DNA from: Syntrophales bacterium
Lineage (GTDB): Bacteria > Desulfobacterota > Syntrophia > Syntrophales > UBA8958
Direction: 5' to 3'
Assembly (NCBI GenBank): GCA_026416455.1
Contig: JAOAFE010000007.1
Span: 1 to 64,000, forward strand
Length of the DNA stretch: 64,000 bases
Positions 46,816 through 56,307 of the stretch are shown piece by piece. Both the position numbers and the translations under genes were made by a program. A model generated the notes under the pieces. That model was given only the letters and a program-made list of their open reading frames with translations. It did no database searches and was not told the DNA's origin. Every line of letters starts with the position of its first letter. Position 1 is the first letter of the stretch.

Positions 46816-48960
46816 ATGATTCGCATTACCGATATTTTGGATAAGACGCAGGCCTACCTGTCCCAGGATGAACAGGAACTGATCGAAAAGGCCTACGTGT
46901 TCTCCGCTGCCGTTCATCGAGGACAGCTCAGGCTCTCGGGGGAGCCTTACCTCACCCATCCATTGGAAGTAGCGGGTATCTTAGCGGAGATGAGACTCGA
47001 TGCCGCTACTATTGCCACTGGCCTCCTCCACGATACGGTGGAGGACACTTTAGTTAACTTGGAGCAGATCGAAAGTGCTTTTGGTCGTGATGTTGCCCAG
47101 TTAGTCGATGGTGTGACGAAAATAGGGAAAATAATGTACGCCAGCGAGGAGGAGAGACAGGCAGAAAACTACCGGAAGATGATCATGGCCATGGCTCACG
47201 ATATAAGAGTATTGCTCGTTAGGCTGGCCGATAGGGTACATAACATGCGAACCCTTGAATACCATCCGCCCGAAAAACAAAAAGCTATTGCCCGCGAGAC
47301 GATGGAAATCCATGCTCCTTTAGCCAATCGTTTGGGAATCAATTGGATGAAGACAGAGCTGGAAGATCTTGCCTTCTATTACCTTGACCGAGAGGCATAC
47401 AATTACATCGCTTCGCGGGTGGCGAGTAAGCAGGTCCAAAGAGAACAGTATATGACGGAAGTAAAGGGCATTATAGCAGAAGAGATGGCCAAAGCGGGTT
47501 TGAGAGCAACGGTGGAGGGGCGGGCCAAGCATTTCTATAGTATCTATACCAAGATGAAAAACCAGAAGATAGACTTCGATGAGGTATACGACCTCATTGC
47601 CTTTCGAATTATTCTCGAATCTAACATAGAGAAGGAATGTTACGAGGCCTTAAGTGTAATACATCATTTGTGGAAACCCATTCCCCACCGTTTTAAGGAT
47701 CGGATCGCTATGCCGAAGGCGAACGGGTATCAATCTCTTCACACGACGGTAATCGGACCTTACGGGGAGAGGATGGAGGTGCAAATTCGCACTCGATCCA
47801 TGCACCAATGGGCAGAAGAGGGTATAGCTGCCCATTGGCGTTACAAGGAAAAGAAAACGTTTCCTGGGCCAGACGATGAGCAAATAAAGAGGGTGAGAGA
47901 GCTAATCGAGATCCAGTTAGAGTCCGATAGCCCGAGGGAATTTCTGGCCAATCTGAAAATGGCGCTCTTTCCCGACGAGGTGTACGTGTTCACGCCGAAA
48001 GGGGAAGTGAAGTCGTTCCCACGTGGTGCCACCCCCATAGATTTTGCCTACAGCATCCATACGGAGGTAGGGCATCAGTGTATCGGTGCGAGGGTAAATA
48101 GAAGCCTTGTTCCACTTAAATACGAATTAAGAAACGGCGATATGGTGGAGATCATAACCCAGGCGGGACATAGGCCGGGGAAGGATTGGCTCAAATGGTG
48201 TGTAACGACGAGGGCCAGATCGAAGATAAAAGCCTTTTTGAAGGAGGAAGAGAGAAGAAAGAGTATAGAACTGGGGCGAGAGATATTGGAAAAGGAGCTA
48301 AAGAAACATCGACTGAAATTGTCCCAGATTCTCAAGGCCGACGAAATAAAGAAGATATACGAAGAGAATAAAATATCATCACCCGAAGAGCTCATGAGCC
48401 TCGTCGGATTCGGTCGTCTTTCGGCCAAGCATGTGGCTCATCACTTCCTGCCGGAGGAGGAAAGGGCCAAGGTAACATCGGCGGCGGTGGAAAAGAAGAG
48501 AAAGGTCCCAACGGAATTGGGGATCTCCATCACCGGGGTAGAAGATGTCATGATCAAACTGGCCCGCTGTTGCTCACCTATCCCGGGGGAAGAAGTAGTA
48601 GGCTACATCTCCCGGGGGCGGGGGATAACGGTACATACAAAAAATTGCGTCAACGTACTTGAGGTGGATCCCGAACGTTTGATAGATGTCAACTGGTGTG
48701 CTAGACCTGGACAGACGTTTCCCGTTGTACTCAGAGTTATTTGTCAGGATAGGAAGGGCATCTTGGCCGAAGTGAGTACGGCTATCTCCAGCCTTGATGT
48801 AAATATTGCCCATGCCGAGGTAAATACGACGGCCGATTTAAAAGCCATCTGTGTTTTCCAGGTTGATATCCAAGATTTGAACCAGTTGAACCAGATCATA
48901 GCCGCCATCAAAGGTTTGAGGTCCGTCCTCTTCGTGGAACGTCTATACAAGAGGTCATAG
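46816..48960 (+). CDS. rel: Bifunctional (p)ppGpp synthetase/hydrolase Rel
   Basis: A 714-residue RelA/SpoT homologue. The hydrolase His-Asp pair is H72-D73 (GLLHDTVEDT). The synthetase domain holds RFKDRIAMPKANGYQSLHTTV; the RFKD sequence is the RxKD type of bifunctional enzymes, not the ExDD type of synthetase-only RelA. TGS (VYVFTPKGEVKSFP), a helical region, a Cys/His motif (ARCCSPIPGEEVVGYI) and a C-terminal ACT domain follow. It is likely the sole long RSH, setting ppGpp in the stringent response. Confidence 0.95.
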   Translation: MIRITDILDKTQAYLSQDEQELIEKAYVFSAAVHRGQLRLSGEPYLTHPLEVAGILAEMRLDAATIATGLLHDTVEDTLVNLEQIESAFGRDVAQLVDGVTKIGKIMYASEEERQAENYRKMIMAMAHDIRVLLVRLADRVHNMRTLEYHPPEKQKAIARETMEIHAPLANRLGINWMKTELEDLAFYYLDREAYNYIASRVASKQVQREQYMTEVKGIIAEEMAKAGLRATVEGRAKHFYSIYTKMKNQKIDFDEVYDLIAFRIILESNIEKECYEALSVIHHLWKPIPHRFKDRIAMPKANGYQSLHTTVIGPYGERMEVQIRTRSMHQWAEEGIAAHWRYKEKKTFPGPDDEQIKRVRELIEIQLESDSPREFLANLKMALFPDEVYVFTPKGEVKSFPRGATPIDFAYSIHTEVGHQCIGARVNRSLVPLKYELRNGDMVEIITQAGHRPGKDWLKWCVTTRARSKIKAFLKEEERRKSIELGREILEKELKKHRLKLSQILKADEIKKIYEENKISSPEELMSLVGFGRLSAKHVAHHFLPEEERAKVTSAAVEKKRKVPTELGISITGVEDVMIKLARCCSPIPGEEVVGYISRGRGITVHTKNCVNVLEVDPERLIDVNWCARPGQTFPVVLRVICQDRKGILAEVSTAISSLDVNIAHAEVNTTADLKAICVFQVDIQDLNQLNQIIAAIKGLRSVLFVERLYKRS

Positions 48961-48965
48961 CAAGA

Positions 48966-48993
48966 TTGACAAAATTGATGTCTTTAATCTAAA
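48966..48993 (+). promoter_or_regulatory. Promoter for amidase-rph-rdgB-tRNA-Pro
   Basis: TTGACA (48966-48971), a 16-base spacer and TCTAAA (48988-48993), 35 bases before ATG 49029. Confidence 0.5.
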
Positions 48994-49028
48994 AGGCAGC
49001 ACCATGTGTTGAAAAACGGCAGGGTAGA

Positions 49029-49712
49029 ATGAATAAAATTTTATCTTTCGCAACCTTATTTTTCCTTCTGATGGCCTCGCCGGGGAGGGGACAAGTGCCT
49101 TCCATTGTAATCGATCCTGCCCATGGGGGGAAAGATTATGGTGTGATGGTAACGGAAAAGATTACGGAAAAAGATGTGACCCTAAAAATTTCCCTCCTTG
49201 TAAAGAAAGAGCTGGAGAAAACAGGTCGAGTGAAGGTGATTCTGACCAGGGAAAAAGATACGGACCTTTCAATTAAGGACAGGATCAAGCTTATCCAGGA
49301 GATAAAACCTACTGCCATCGTTAGTCTTCATGTGAACAGGGGGTTCGGTCGTTCGGCCCGGGGTTTTGAAATTTATTTTCCCGGCTTTAAGGTCGATGAA
49401 GATGGTAAAGTAAAGGGGGGAGAAGCGCAAAGTATTATTAATTCTATGCGGAAGACGGAATATCTCAACAAATCAGTTACTATGGCACAACATTTACAGC
49501 GCCATCTCATTTACGTGTTTCCCAAAGAGAATAGAGGCTTGAGGGAGGCGTCCATGGAGATGACGGATTCTGTGACAATTCCGGCTGTTGTGGTGGAAAT
49601 AGGATTTGCAAGTAATCCGGAGAATATGAGGAAATTAACAGACACGAAAGGGCAGATGGAAGTTGCTAGCGCTCTAAGTCGCGGCATTTTAGAATGGATA
49701 GGGAAGAAATGA
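49029..49712 (+). CDS. N-acetylmuramoyl-L-alanine amidase (Amidase_3)
   Basis: A 227-residue exported cell-wall amidase. A signal peptide spans about 1-21 ([21 protein letters not shown]). The zinc site is formed by His in IDPAHGG, Glu in TEKDVTL, and His in SLHVN; the catalytic Glu is in [12 protein letters not shown]. It lacks AMIN or LysM targeting domains, so it is a minimal amidase. ATGA overlap with rph. Confidence 0.9.
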   Translation: MNKILSFATLFFLLMASPGRGQVPSIVIDPAHGGKDYGVMVTEKITEKDVTLKISLLVKKELEKTGRVKVILTREKDTDLSIKDRIKLIQEIKPTAIVSLHVNRGFGRSARGFEIYFPGFKVDEDGKVKGGEAQSIINSMRKTEYLNKSVTMAQHLQRHLIYVFPKENRGLREASMEMTDSVTIPAVVVEIGFASNPENMRKLTDTKGQMEVASALSRGILEWIGKK

Positions 49713-50428
49713 GTTACACAAGAGTTGATGGGCGCCAGTTTGATGAACTTAGACCAATCAAGGTCGTCAAGGACTTTTTGAAATACGCCCCCAGTTCCGT
49801 GCTTATTGAAATGGGGGAGACGAAGGTCCTCTGCGTAGCTTCGTTTGCAGAAGAAATCCCTCCTTTCCTCAGAGAAACCGACCAGGGTTGGCTCACGGCG
49901 GAATATGCGATGTTACCTATGGCAGCCCGCGAGCGATCGCCTCGGGGCCGAGTTACCGGTAGAAATTACGAAATACAGCGATTGATAGGCCGATCCATTC
50001 GAGCGGTGGTGGATTTGGGTGCCATCGGAAGAAGAACCGTTTACGTAGATTGTGATGTCATTCAGGCGGATGGGGGAACTAGAACCGCTTCAATAACAGG
50101 CGGATTCTTGGCGGTCGCTTTACTCTTTGAGAAGATGGTAGCGGATGGCTGGATAGGCCAGGTGCCGGTAATAGATTATGTAGCAGCTATCAGTGTAGGT
50201 ATTGTGGACGGTGAATTGCTTCTAGACTTGGATTACGAAGAAGACTCTCGGGCAGATGTGGATATGAATGTGGTAATGACGGGATCGGGGAAATTGGTAG
50301 AAGTGCAAGGGACGGCGGAAAAGATGCCTTTTGGGAGGAAGCAGATGGAGGCAATGCTCGATCTGGCGGGAAGGGGTATAGAGAAGCTTATTTCCGTACA
50401 AAAGGACATCTTGGGTGAGGGCAAATGA
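49709..50428 (+). CDS. rph: Ribonuclease PH
   Basis: A 239-residue phosphorolytic 3'-5' exoribonuclease that trims tRNA 3' ends. [47 protein letters not shown] and [20 protein letters not shown] are diagnostic. ATG 49709 overlaps the amidase stop; an in-frame ATG at 49694 is less likely. It sits before rdgB, a common pairing, and upstream of a tRNA gene it could help to process. Confidence 0.96.
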   Translation: MSYTRVDGRQFDELRPIKVVKDFLKYAPSSVLIEMGETKVLCVASFAEEIPPFLRETDQGWLTAEYAMLPMAARERSPRGRVTGRNYEIQRLIGRSIRAVVDLGAIGRRTVYVDCDVIQADGGTRTASITGGFLAVALLFEKMVADGWIGQVPVIDYVAAISVGIVDGELLLDLDYEEDSRADVDMNVVMTGSGKLVEVQGTAEKMPFGRKQMEAMLDLAGRGIEKLISVQKDILGEGK

Positions 50429-51024
50429 AGAAGTTGGTCTTGGCGACAACCAATGAGGGAAAAATCAGGGAGATGAAAATGTTACTCCAAGACCTACCGC
50501 TGGAGATATTGACGTTGAAAGAATTCCCTGGCTTTGAGGGTGTAGAAGAAGACGGAGAAGATTTTTTTACCAATGCCCTGAAAAAAGCTGAAAAAGTAGC
50601 ACGATTTACTTCTCTCCCTGCTGTCGCCGATGATTCTGGCCTGGTGGTGGAGGCCCTGGGGGGCGAGCCGGGTGTGAAATCGGCACGATTTGCGGGCGAA
50701 GGGGCGACAGATGAGGAGAATATGGAAAAGTTACTAAAAATCATGGAACCCATTCCAGAGGAGAAAAGGAAAGCCCATTTTGTTTGTGTCATCGTCTATT
50801 TCCGTCCCACCGGAGAATACGAAAGTTTCATAGGAAAATGGGAAGGGTTTATCACCTATCAAAAGAGAGGAACGGGCGGTTTTGGGTACGATCCGGTATT
50901 TTATGTTCCGTCCCTCTCCCGTACGGCGGCTGAGCTTGCACCGGAAGAAAAAAACAAGTATAGTCACCGAGGCCAGGCGCTAAGAGGTTTGAAAGATTTC
51001 CTTCGTCGTCATTTAGATGCTTAA
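50425..51024 (+). CDS. rdgB: XTP/dITP diphosphatase (RdgB/Ham1)
   Basis: A 199-residue house-cleaning pyrophosphatase that removes non-canonical purine nucleotides. [38 protein letters not shown] and [14 protein letters not shown] are the family motifs. It overlaps rph by ATGA and ends 4 bases before tRNA-Pro. Confidence 0.96.
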   Translation: MKKLVLATTNEGKIREMKMLLQDLPLEILTLKEFPGFEGVEEDGEDFFTNALKKAEKVARFTSLPAVADDSGLVVEALGGEPGVKSARFAGEGATDEENMEKLLKIMEPIPEEKRKAHFVCVIVYFRPTGEYESFIGKWEGFITYQKRGTGGFGYDPVFYVPSLSRTAAELAPEEKNKYSHRGQALRGLKDFLRRHLDA

Positions 51025-51028
51025 TCGT

Positions 51029-51105
51029 CGGGGCGTAGCGCAGCCTGGTAGCGCGCCTGCTTTGGGAGCAGGATGTCGCAGGTTCAAATCCTGCCGCCCC
51101 GACCA
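51029..51105 (+). tRNA. tRNA-Pro (anticodon TGG), CCA encoded
   Basis: Acceptor stem CGGGGCG pairs with CGCCCCG. The D arm is GCGC...GCGC, the anticodon arm CCTGC-TTTGGGA-GCAGG carries TGG, and the T arm is GCAGG TTCAAAT CCTGC. The discriminator is A (51102) and CCA is encoded (51103-51105). It lies 4 bases after rdgB and is probably processed from the same transcript. Confidence 0.95.
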
Positions 51106-51132
51106 TTAAGATCCCGGGGAATCAAAAAATCC

Positions 51133-51160
51133 TTGACACTGTTTTTTCTCTTTTCATACT
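51133..51160 (+). promoter_or_regulatory. Promoter for pncB-pncA
   Basis: TTGACA (51133-51138), a 16-base spacer and CATACT (51155-51160), about 45 bases before the pncB start. Confidence 0.55.
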
Positions 51161-51205
51161 AATTCATGAAGTGTTCGATTTATAAAGACATTTAATCAGG
51201 GCTCC

Positions 51206-52642
51206 ATGACAATCATGAAAAGTGTAGAAACCTCTGGACTCTATACTGACCTTTACCAAATTGCAATGGGTCAAGCTTACTTCTTAGACGGGGTAGCTGA
51301 GAAGCCGGCCGTTTTCGATTATTTCTTTCGGACCATTCCTTACAGTGGTGGGTATGTCGTTTTTGCGGGCTTGGAACCCTTAATCGACGTCCTGGAAAAT
51401 TTAAAATTCTACCCGGAGGATTTAGAATATTTGCAGACGCTCGGTTTCCATCGGGACTATATAGATTTTCTCTCGTCGTTTACCTTTTCGGCCGACGTCT
51501 TGGCGATGAGGGAAGGTGAAATTGTCTTCCCCTTAGAACCCATCATCAGAGTGGAAGGTCGTCTTTTTGAGGCCCAGCTCGTGGAAACGGTGATTCTCAA
51601 TCTCGTCAATTATCAAAGCCTTATAGCGACGAAGGCGGCGCGCATGAGACAGGCGGCCGGCAATCGTGTTCTGAGCGATTTCGGTCTCCGGAGAGCGCCA
51701 GCTCAAGGTGGTATGTTGGCCTCGAGAGCTGCCATCATAGGAGGATTTGACAGTACCTCTAACGTGAAGGCAGCGCAAATATATGGATTGGAGCCGGCTG
51801 GCACTATGGCCCATTCTTTTATCGAAAGTCATGGTGATGAGCTTACAGCCTATTTGAAATTTGTGAAGGCTAACCCGAAACGGGCTGTTTTGCTGGTTGA
51901 CACTTATGACACACTTTTGAGTGGAGTTCCCCATGCTGTAGAGGCAGCTAAGAGATTGGAAGAGGAGGGAATCGAATTAAAAGGGATTCGCCTCGACAGT
52001 GGAGATCTTGCCTATCTTTCTAAAAAAGCGAGGGAGATGCTTGACGAGGCCGGCCTCTCCCACGTGAGCATCGTTGCCTCCAATCTGCTCGACGAGTATG
52101 TGATTAAAAGTCTGATTGACCAGGGTGCCCCGGTCGATATGTTTGGGGTGGGGACCCGATTGGTCACCGGCTTTCCCGATGCCGCCTTGGATGGGGTCTA
52201 TAAGCTCTCCGTATACGATAGAGAACCGAGGATGAAGATTTCCGATAATTTGATTAAGACAACACTGCCGGGAAAGAAACAGGTTGCCCGATTCACCGAT
52301 AGGAAGGGTATGTTCATGGCCGATGTGATCTTTCTTGAAGGAGAGGAGCAGTTAGAGAGGATGTTTCATCCCTACGAAAGGGAAAAAACCCTCTCTCTTT
52401 CGCAATACAGTGACGAGCCACTCCTTAAGCCCATCATGGCGAAGGGAAGAAGGATCGGCGAAAGGCGTGAGGTGAAAGAAATCGCCCAGTACGTGAAAGA
52501 TAGGTTGTCCCTCTTACCGCAAGAGCATAAAAGATTCGAAAACCCCCATATTTACAAAGTCGGGTTGAGTGAAAAACTCATGATTTTGAGAGGGGCACTG
52601 ATGGAGAGATATAAAATGGGCTTTTCAGGAGGTAAGAGATGA
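51206..52642 (+). CDS. pncB: Nicotinate phosphoribosyltransferase
   Basis: A 478-residue enzyme that converts nicotinate and PRPP to nicotinate mononucleotide. LYTDLYQIAMGQAYF, SDFGLRRAPAQGG, TSNVKAAQIYGLEPAGTMAHSFI with the phosphorylated His region, and KGIRLDSGDLAYLS are the family motifs. The length is that of the longer bacterial clade. The start is ATG 51206 or ATG 51215. ATGA overlap couples it to pncA, which supplies nicotinate. Confidence 0.93.
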   Translation: MTIMKSVETSGLYTDLYQIAMGQAYFLDGVAEKPAVFDYFFRTIPYSGGYVVFAGLEPLIDVLENLKFYPEDLEYLQTLGFHRDYIDFLSSFTFSADVLAMREGEIVFPLEPIIRVEGRLFEAQLVETVILNLVNYQSLIATKAARMRQAAGNRVLSDFGLRRAPAQGGMLASRAAIIGGFDSTSNVKAAQIYGLEPAGTMAHSFIESHGDELTAYLKFVKANPKRAVLLVDTYDTLLSGVPHAVEAAKRLEEEGIELKGIRLDSGDLAYLSKKAREMLDEAGLSHVSIVASNLLDEYVIKSLIDQGAPVDMFGVGTRLVTGFPDAALDGVYKLSVYDREPRMKISDNLIKTTLPGKKQVARFTDRKGMFMADVIFLEGEEQLERMFHPYEREKTLSLSQYSDEPLLKPIMAKGRRIGERREVKEIAQYVKDRLSLLPQEHKRFENPHIYKVGLSEKLMILRGALMERYKMGFSGGKR

Positions 52643-53244
52643 AAGCACTGATCATCGTGGATTTACAGAAGGACTTTTTACCCGGTGGGCGTCTGCCTGT
52701 GCCGAGAGGAGATGAAATAGTAGAGTCAATTAACGGGATCGTAGATAAATTTGATTTGGTGGTTGCAACCCAGGATTGGCATCCGTCTAATCATTTAAGC
52801 TTTGCTTCTAATCATCCTGGCAAGAAGCCTTTTGATAAGGTCACGCTGGATGGCATAGAGCAGATCTTGTGGCCCGATCACTGTGTTCAGGGTAGTGAGG
52901 GGGCAGGCTTTGCTGCCCATTTTGATGAGCGTCGGGTAGAGGCTATCTTTCGAAAGGGTACGGACCCTGGAATTGACAGTTATTCCGGCTTTTTCGACAA
53001 TGGTCACAAAAAATCTACGGGTCTTAAAGACTATCTGCTGGGACGAGGAGTGAAAGACCTCTACGTCTGCGGGTTGGCAGCGGAATATTGCGTTCTTTAT
53101 ACGGCCTTGGATGCCATTGAACTGGGATTTAAAACCTATTATATCGAAGACCTTACGCGTCCTATAGATCACGATGCCTTCGAACAAGCTAAAAAGGCCA
53201 TCCTACAAAGGGGAGGACATGTCTTAACCGCATCGTCCTTGTAA
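52639..53244 (+). CDS. pncA: Nicotinamidase
   Basis: A 201-residue isochorismatase-fold amidase that makes nicotinate from nicotinamide. The catalytic triad is Asp8 (ALIIVDLQKDF), a Lys in FRKGTD, and Cys in CGLAAEYCVLYTALDA; the metal site is in TQDWHPSNH. WPDHCVQGSEGAGF is typical. With pncB it completes NAD salvage from nicotinamide. The stop lies 2 bases from the convergent permease gene. Confidence 0.94.
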   Translation: MKALIIVDLQKDFLPGGRLPVPRGDEIVESINGIVDKFDLVVATQDWHPSNHLSFASNHPGKKPFDKVTLDGIEQILWPDHCVQGSEGAGFAAHFDERRVEAIFRKGTDPGIDSYSGFFDNGHKKSTGLKDYLLGRGVKDLYVCGLAAEYCVLYTALDAIELGFKTYYIEDLTRPIDHDAFEQAKKAILQRGGHVLTASSL

Positions 53245-53246
53245 AT

Positions 53247-54203
53247 TTAGATCGACCTGATCTCCTGTCTCATGAATACGAGATATGAGATAGCAAAACA
53301 GATCACCGTAATAGCAAGGAGACAAATGATGTAGGGCATTACAATAAGGGTGCTCTGTAGCATAGGTAGAGGACCGGAAAACCTTTCCTGGGAAAATTTC
53401 TCCATGGGACCCATGATGACAAAGCTGCGCGTCGTGCGCCGGGTTGGATCTATGATGACCGCCGTTGCCTCTGAATAAAGCACCATCGGAGAAAGGAGAG
53501 AGATGGATCTTTGGAGGTTTATTTGTTTGATTAAGGCCTCTGGATTGTCGGGTTGGGCGGAAGGCGTTATAGATTTGGCGACGATCGATGCCCCCAAAGT
53601 AAGGAAGAAGGAAAAGAAAATCCAGACGGCGAGAGACGCGAGGGCGGAAGTCGTTACGCTTCTGAAAAGGATGGAAAATAGAATGGCCACTCCAAGCCAG
53701 AAGGATATGTAGACGATACTTACGATTAGATAGACTAAAATCCGGCCTATCTCCTCTGGGCCGGGCACCACGCCGATAAGATTCAGACCCAGCCCCGTTG
53801 TAACCAGCACAATAGAAACCATCATTATACTAATCGTCGCCACGCCAGCCAGGAATTTTCCGTTAATAACCGCATCCCGGTATATGGGTTGTGAAAGAAG
53901 GCGACTTAAGGTTCCTTCGTTCTTTTCTCGATTGATCATGTCAAAACCCAGGATGAGACCGATGAGGGGACCGAAGAAAGCTACGAATTGGACGAAAGAA
54001 AAGAGGGCCCCCTGGGCGGTAAAGAGCATTAGAAATACAAATTTTGGCTTCGCGACTCCTTGGAGTTCTTGTTTGATGGACATGCCCACCATGTAAGTGG
54101 TAACGAGACTGACCATCCAGATGAGGGCAAAAAGTATGAGGAAACGGTAACTGCTAAAGTGATCGGCTAACTCCTTCTTGAAAATTACTTTCAGACCCCT
54201 CAT
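53247..54203 (-). CDS. ABC-2 type transporter permease
   Basis: A 318-residue integral membrane protein with six predicted helices and a large periplasmic loop after the first. The cytosolic stretch FDMINREKNEGTLSRLLSQPIYRDAVINGKFLAG is the ABC-2/NosY-type motif. It pairs with the ATPase encoded 1 base upstream. The substrate is unknown; copper or nitrous-oxide gene neighbours (nos) are absent. Confidence 0.85.
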   Translation of the reverse strand: MRGLKVIFKKELADHFSSYRFLILFALIWMVSLVTTYMVGMSIKQELQGVAKPKFVFLMLFTAQGALFSFVQFVAFFGPLIGLILGFDMINREKNEGTLSRLLSQPIYRDAVINGKFLAGVATISIMMVSIVLVTTGLGLNLIGVVPGPEEIGRILVYLIVSIVYISFWLGVAILFSILFRSVTTSALASLAVWIFFSFFLTLGASIVAKSITPSAQPDNPEALIKQINLQRSISLLSPMVLYSEATAVIIDPTRRTTRSFVIMGPMEKFSQERFSGPLPMLQSTLIVMPYIICLLAITVICFAISYLVFMRQEIRSI

Positions 54204-54204
54204 T

Positions 54205-54957
54205 TCATGCCTCCCGGAAGTACTTCATGTATATGTCCTCGAGAGTGTATTCTTCGTCACCCATGCCGAATTTTTCCGTGGCCAGCTCTTCGAGGGTGCC
54301 TAACGCGACCATTTTGCCTTTGATCATAATGCCTACGCGGTGGCATAACTTTTGGACCATCTCTAGATAATGGGAGCTTAAGATTACAGTCATCCCCTCT
54401 TGTTTGGCCAGTGTCTCTATGAGTTCGATCATGTTATTGGTGGCATCGGGATCAAGACCCAAAGTTGGTTCATCGAGGAAGGCGAGTTTCGGTTTTTTCA
54501 CGAGTAATTCGGCCAAACCCAGTCTTTGCCTCATGCCGCGGGAGTAGGCCCCGACCTTTTTTTTCTCCTCCCCCTCAAGCCCTACGGTGCGCAAGGCGTT
54601 TTCGATTCTTTGCTCTGCTTCTTTAGGTGGTATGTTGTTCAAGTCTGCTACAAATCTGAGGGTTTGGATGGCATTGAGATCATTGTAAAAACCCATATTT
54701 TCCGGCATATAGCCGATGAGACCCTTCACCTTAATCGAGTCCCTTGTCGGATCGATACCAAACACGCGAGCCTCACCTCCGGACGGCTCCGTCAATCCCA
54801 GTAACATGAGAATAATAGTCGTTTTGCCTGCTCCGTTAGGTCCTAGAAGGCCGAAGATTTCCCCTTCCGTGACGGTAAAGGAAACTTTATCTACCGCCAC
54901 CTGACCGTGGTAAATCTTTGTTAGTTCTTTTGTTTCTACAACTAGTGGCGAGGTCAT
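54205..54957 (-). CDS. ABC transporter ATP-binding protein
   Basis: A 250-residue nucleotide-binding domain. Walker A is LLGPNGAGKTT, the signature reads YSRGMRQRLGLAELL (a variant of LSGGQ), Walker B is LAFLDEPTLGLD, and the H-loop His is in ILSSHYLEMV. It resembles the CcmA/NosF branch. ATG 54957 overlaps the stop of the NEW3-protein gene by ATGA, which settles the start; a longer frame to 55035 lies inside that gene. Confidence 0.92.
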   Translation of the reverse strand: MTSPLVVETKELTKIYHGQVAVDKVSFTVTEGEIFGLLGPNGAGKTTIILMLLGLTEPSGGEARVFGIDPTRDSIKVKGLIGYMPENMGFYNDLNAIQTLRFVADLNNIPPKEAEQRIENALRTVGLEGEEKKKVGAYSRGMRQRLGLAELLVKKPKLAFLDEPTLGLDPDATNNMIELIETLAKQEGMTVILSSHYLEMVQKLCHRVGIMIKGKMVALGTLEELATEKFGMGDEEYTLEDIYMKYFREA

Positions 54958-56174
54958 CTTCTCCCTATCCAGCGGAACATGAAGGTGAGACCGGCTATGA
55001 CAACGAGAATAATACCCAATCCAATCCAGCCCCAAGTAGTAGAAGCCTTGACAGAAACCCGGAATTCTAAATTTTTTACCGCCTTATCCCCGTCGGCCAC
55101 TATATTGACCGAGTAGTCTCCAACTAGGGCTTCATCGGCGGGTGTGATGGTTGCCTCCACTTGTTTAATTTCCCGCGGCTCTAAAACGGGGATAACCTCC
55201 GGTTTAAATTCCACCTTCCAGTTCTCTGGTTTGTAGGCCGTAAACTTCACATTTTTAAGCGTTGCTGTTCCCGTATTTTTCACAAAAATGGAGACGGTCG
55301 CCTTTTTTCCCTGGTTTACCTCCAAGCTTAGAAGACCTGTCGCCGTACCCGCCTCGATGGAATAAGTTCCCGTCAGTACACAAGTGAGTCTAATTTCCGA
55401 TCGAGCGTCTTCTGTCTGCGCGCGGAATATAATGGGGTATTCACCAGCTCGAGCGTCTTTTATAGGATTCACTTCCAGAGAGATCGTTTGACTATCGTTA
55501 GCGCGGATTTTCAGGCTGGAGATAGTTTTTGGTTCATAAGAGGGTTTGATGTTCACTTCCCATCCTTCTGGAACCTGCGCAGAGAGGTTAACAATGGCGT
55601 CTTTGCCCAGTTTATTTTCAACCTCGATAGAAAATTCAAATTTCATGTTCGACGGTGCCTGCAAGATTGGGTAAGAGGTGGAGAGTTTAAGCCCGCGCAT
55701 GGTCGCTTTATCCGCTTCTCGAACTTTTATGGTTAAGGGTTGCTTCAAAAGAAAACGCTCGTCCTGAGTCTTAGCTTCAATCAAGAAATTATAATCCCCT
55801 GGTCGTATGGATTTGTCGGGCTCTGCTTCGAAAATTATAGATTTGTCTTCACCTGCGGGTACGGAGAGACCCGTTACTGTGTATTGATCTGTTTTTAGGC
55901 GAGTTCGCCAACCTGAGGGTTTGGCTGATACCCATACCTGAACGAATTCCATTGTTTTTCCGCCATTGTGAAACAGCAGGTTCATGGAAACCGATTGCCC
56001 TTGGGCAACTTCGATTCCCGGATATTCAAGGGCCATGGTAAGTAGGCGCTCAGGACGATCCTCACTGAGAACGGTTTTCTTTTTTGTCTCTGCTGCATGC
56101 CCAGTGTGAACGAAAAACATAAGTAAGAAGATCGATAAAGGTGCAATCCAGTATTTCCCTATTGAACTTTTCAC
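54954..56174 (-). CDS. Exported NEW3-domain protein, membrane-anchored
   Basis: A 406-residue protein with a signal peptide (about 1-27, ending HAA), three or four beta-sandwich repeats of the NEW3/alpha-galactosidase-associated kind (for example VSAKPSGWRTRL, AQVPEGWEVNIKP, and AYKPENWKVEFKPEVI, each with a conserved GW or NW), and a C-terminal membrane helix (WGWIGLGIILVVIAGLTFMF) followed by a short basic tail. Proteins of this kind stand beside ABC-2 exporters in many genomes and probably act as the periplasmic partner. GTG start with AGGAGG upstream. Confidence 0.82.
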   Translation of the reverse strand: MKSSIGKYWIAPLSIFLLMFFVHTGHAAETKKKTVLSEDRPERLLTMALEYPGIEVAQGQSVSMNLLFHNGGKTMEFVQVWVSAKPSGWRTRLKTDQYTVTGLSVPAGEDKSIIFEAEPDKSIRPGDYNFLIEAKTQDERFLLKQPLTIKVREADKATMRGLKLSTSYPILQAPSNMKFEFSIEVENKLGKDAIVNLSAQVPEGWEVNIKPSYEPKTISSLKIRANDSQTISLEVNPIKDARAGEYPIIFRAQTEDARSEIRLTCVLTGTYSIEAGTATGLLSLEVNQGKKATVSIFVKNTGTATLKNVKFTAYKPENWKVEFKPEVIPVLEPREIKQVEATITPADEALVGDYSVNIVADGDKAVKNLEFRVSVKASTTWGWIGLGIILVVIAGLTFMFRWIGRR

Positions 56175-56230
56175 GACGCTCCTCCTTTTTACTGGCTTTG
56201 CCTAATTTAGTAGGATTTTTCGGCGGAGGC

Positions 56231-56260
56231 ATATTAAGCATATGGAATCTTGTCTGTCAA
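56231..56260 (-). promoter_or_regulatory. Promoter for the NEW3/ABC exporter operon
   Basis: TTGACA (56260-56255), an 18-base spacer and TAATAT (56236-56231), 57 bases before the GTG at 56174. Confidence 0.6.
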
Positions 56261-56307
56261 GGTCTGTCTTGAACGGGGGGAAGAAAAGAGGTAGGTTCTA
56301 TCCCATT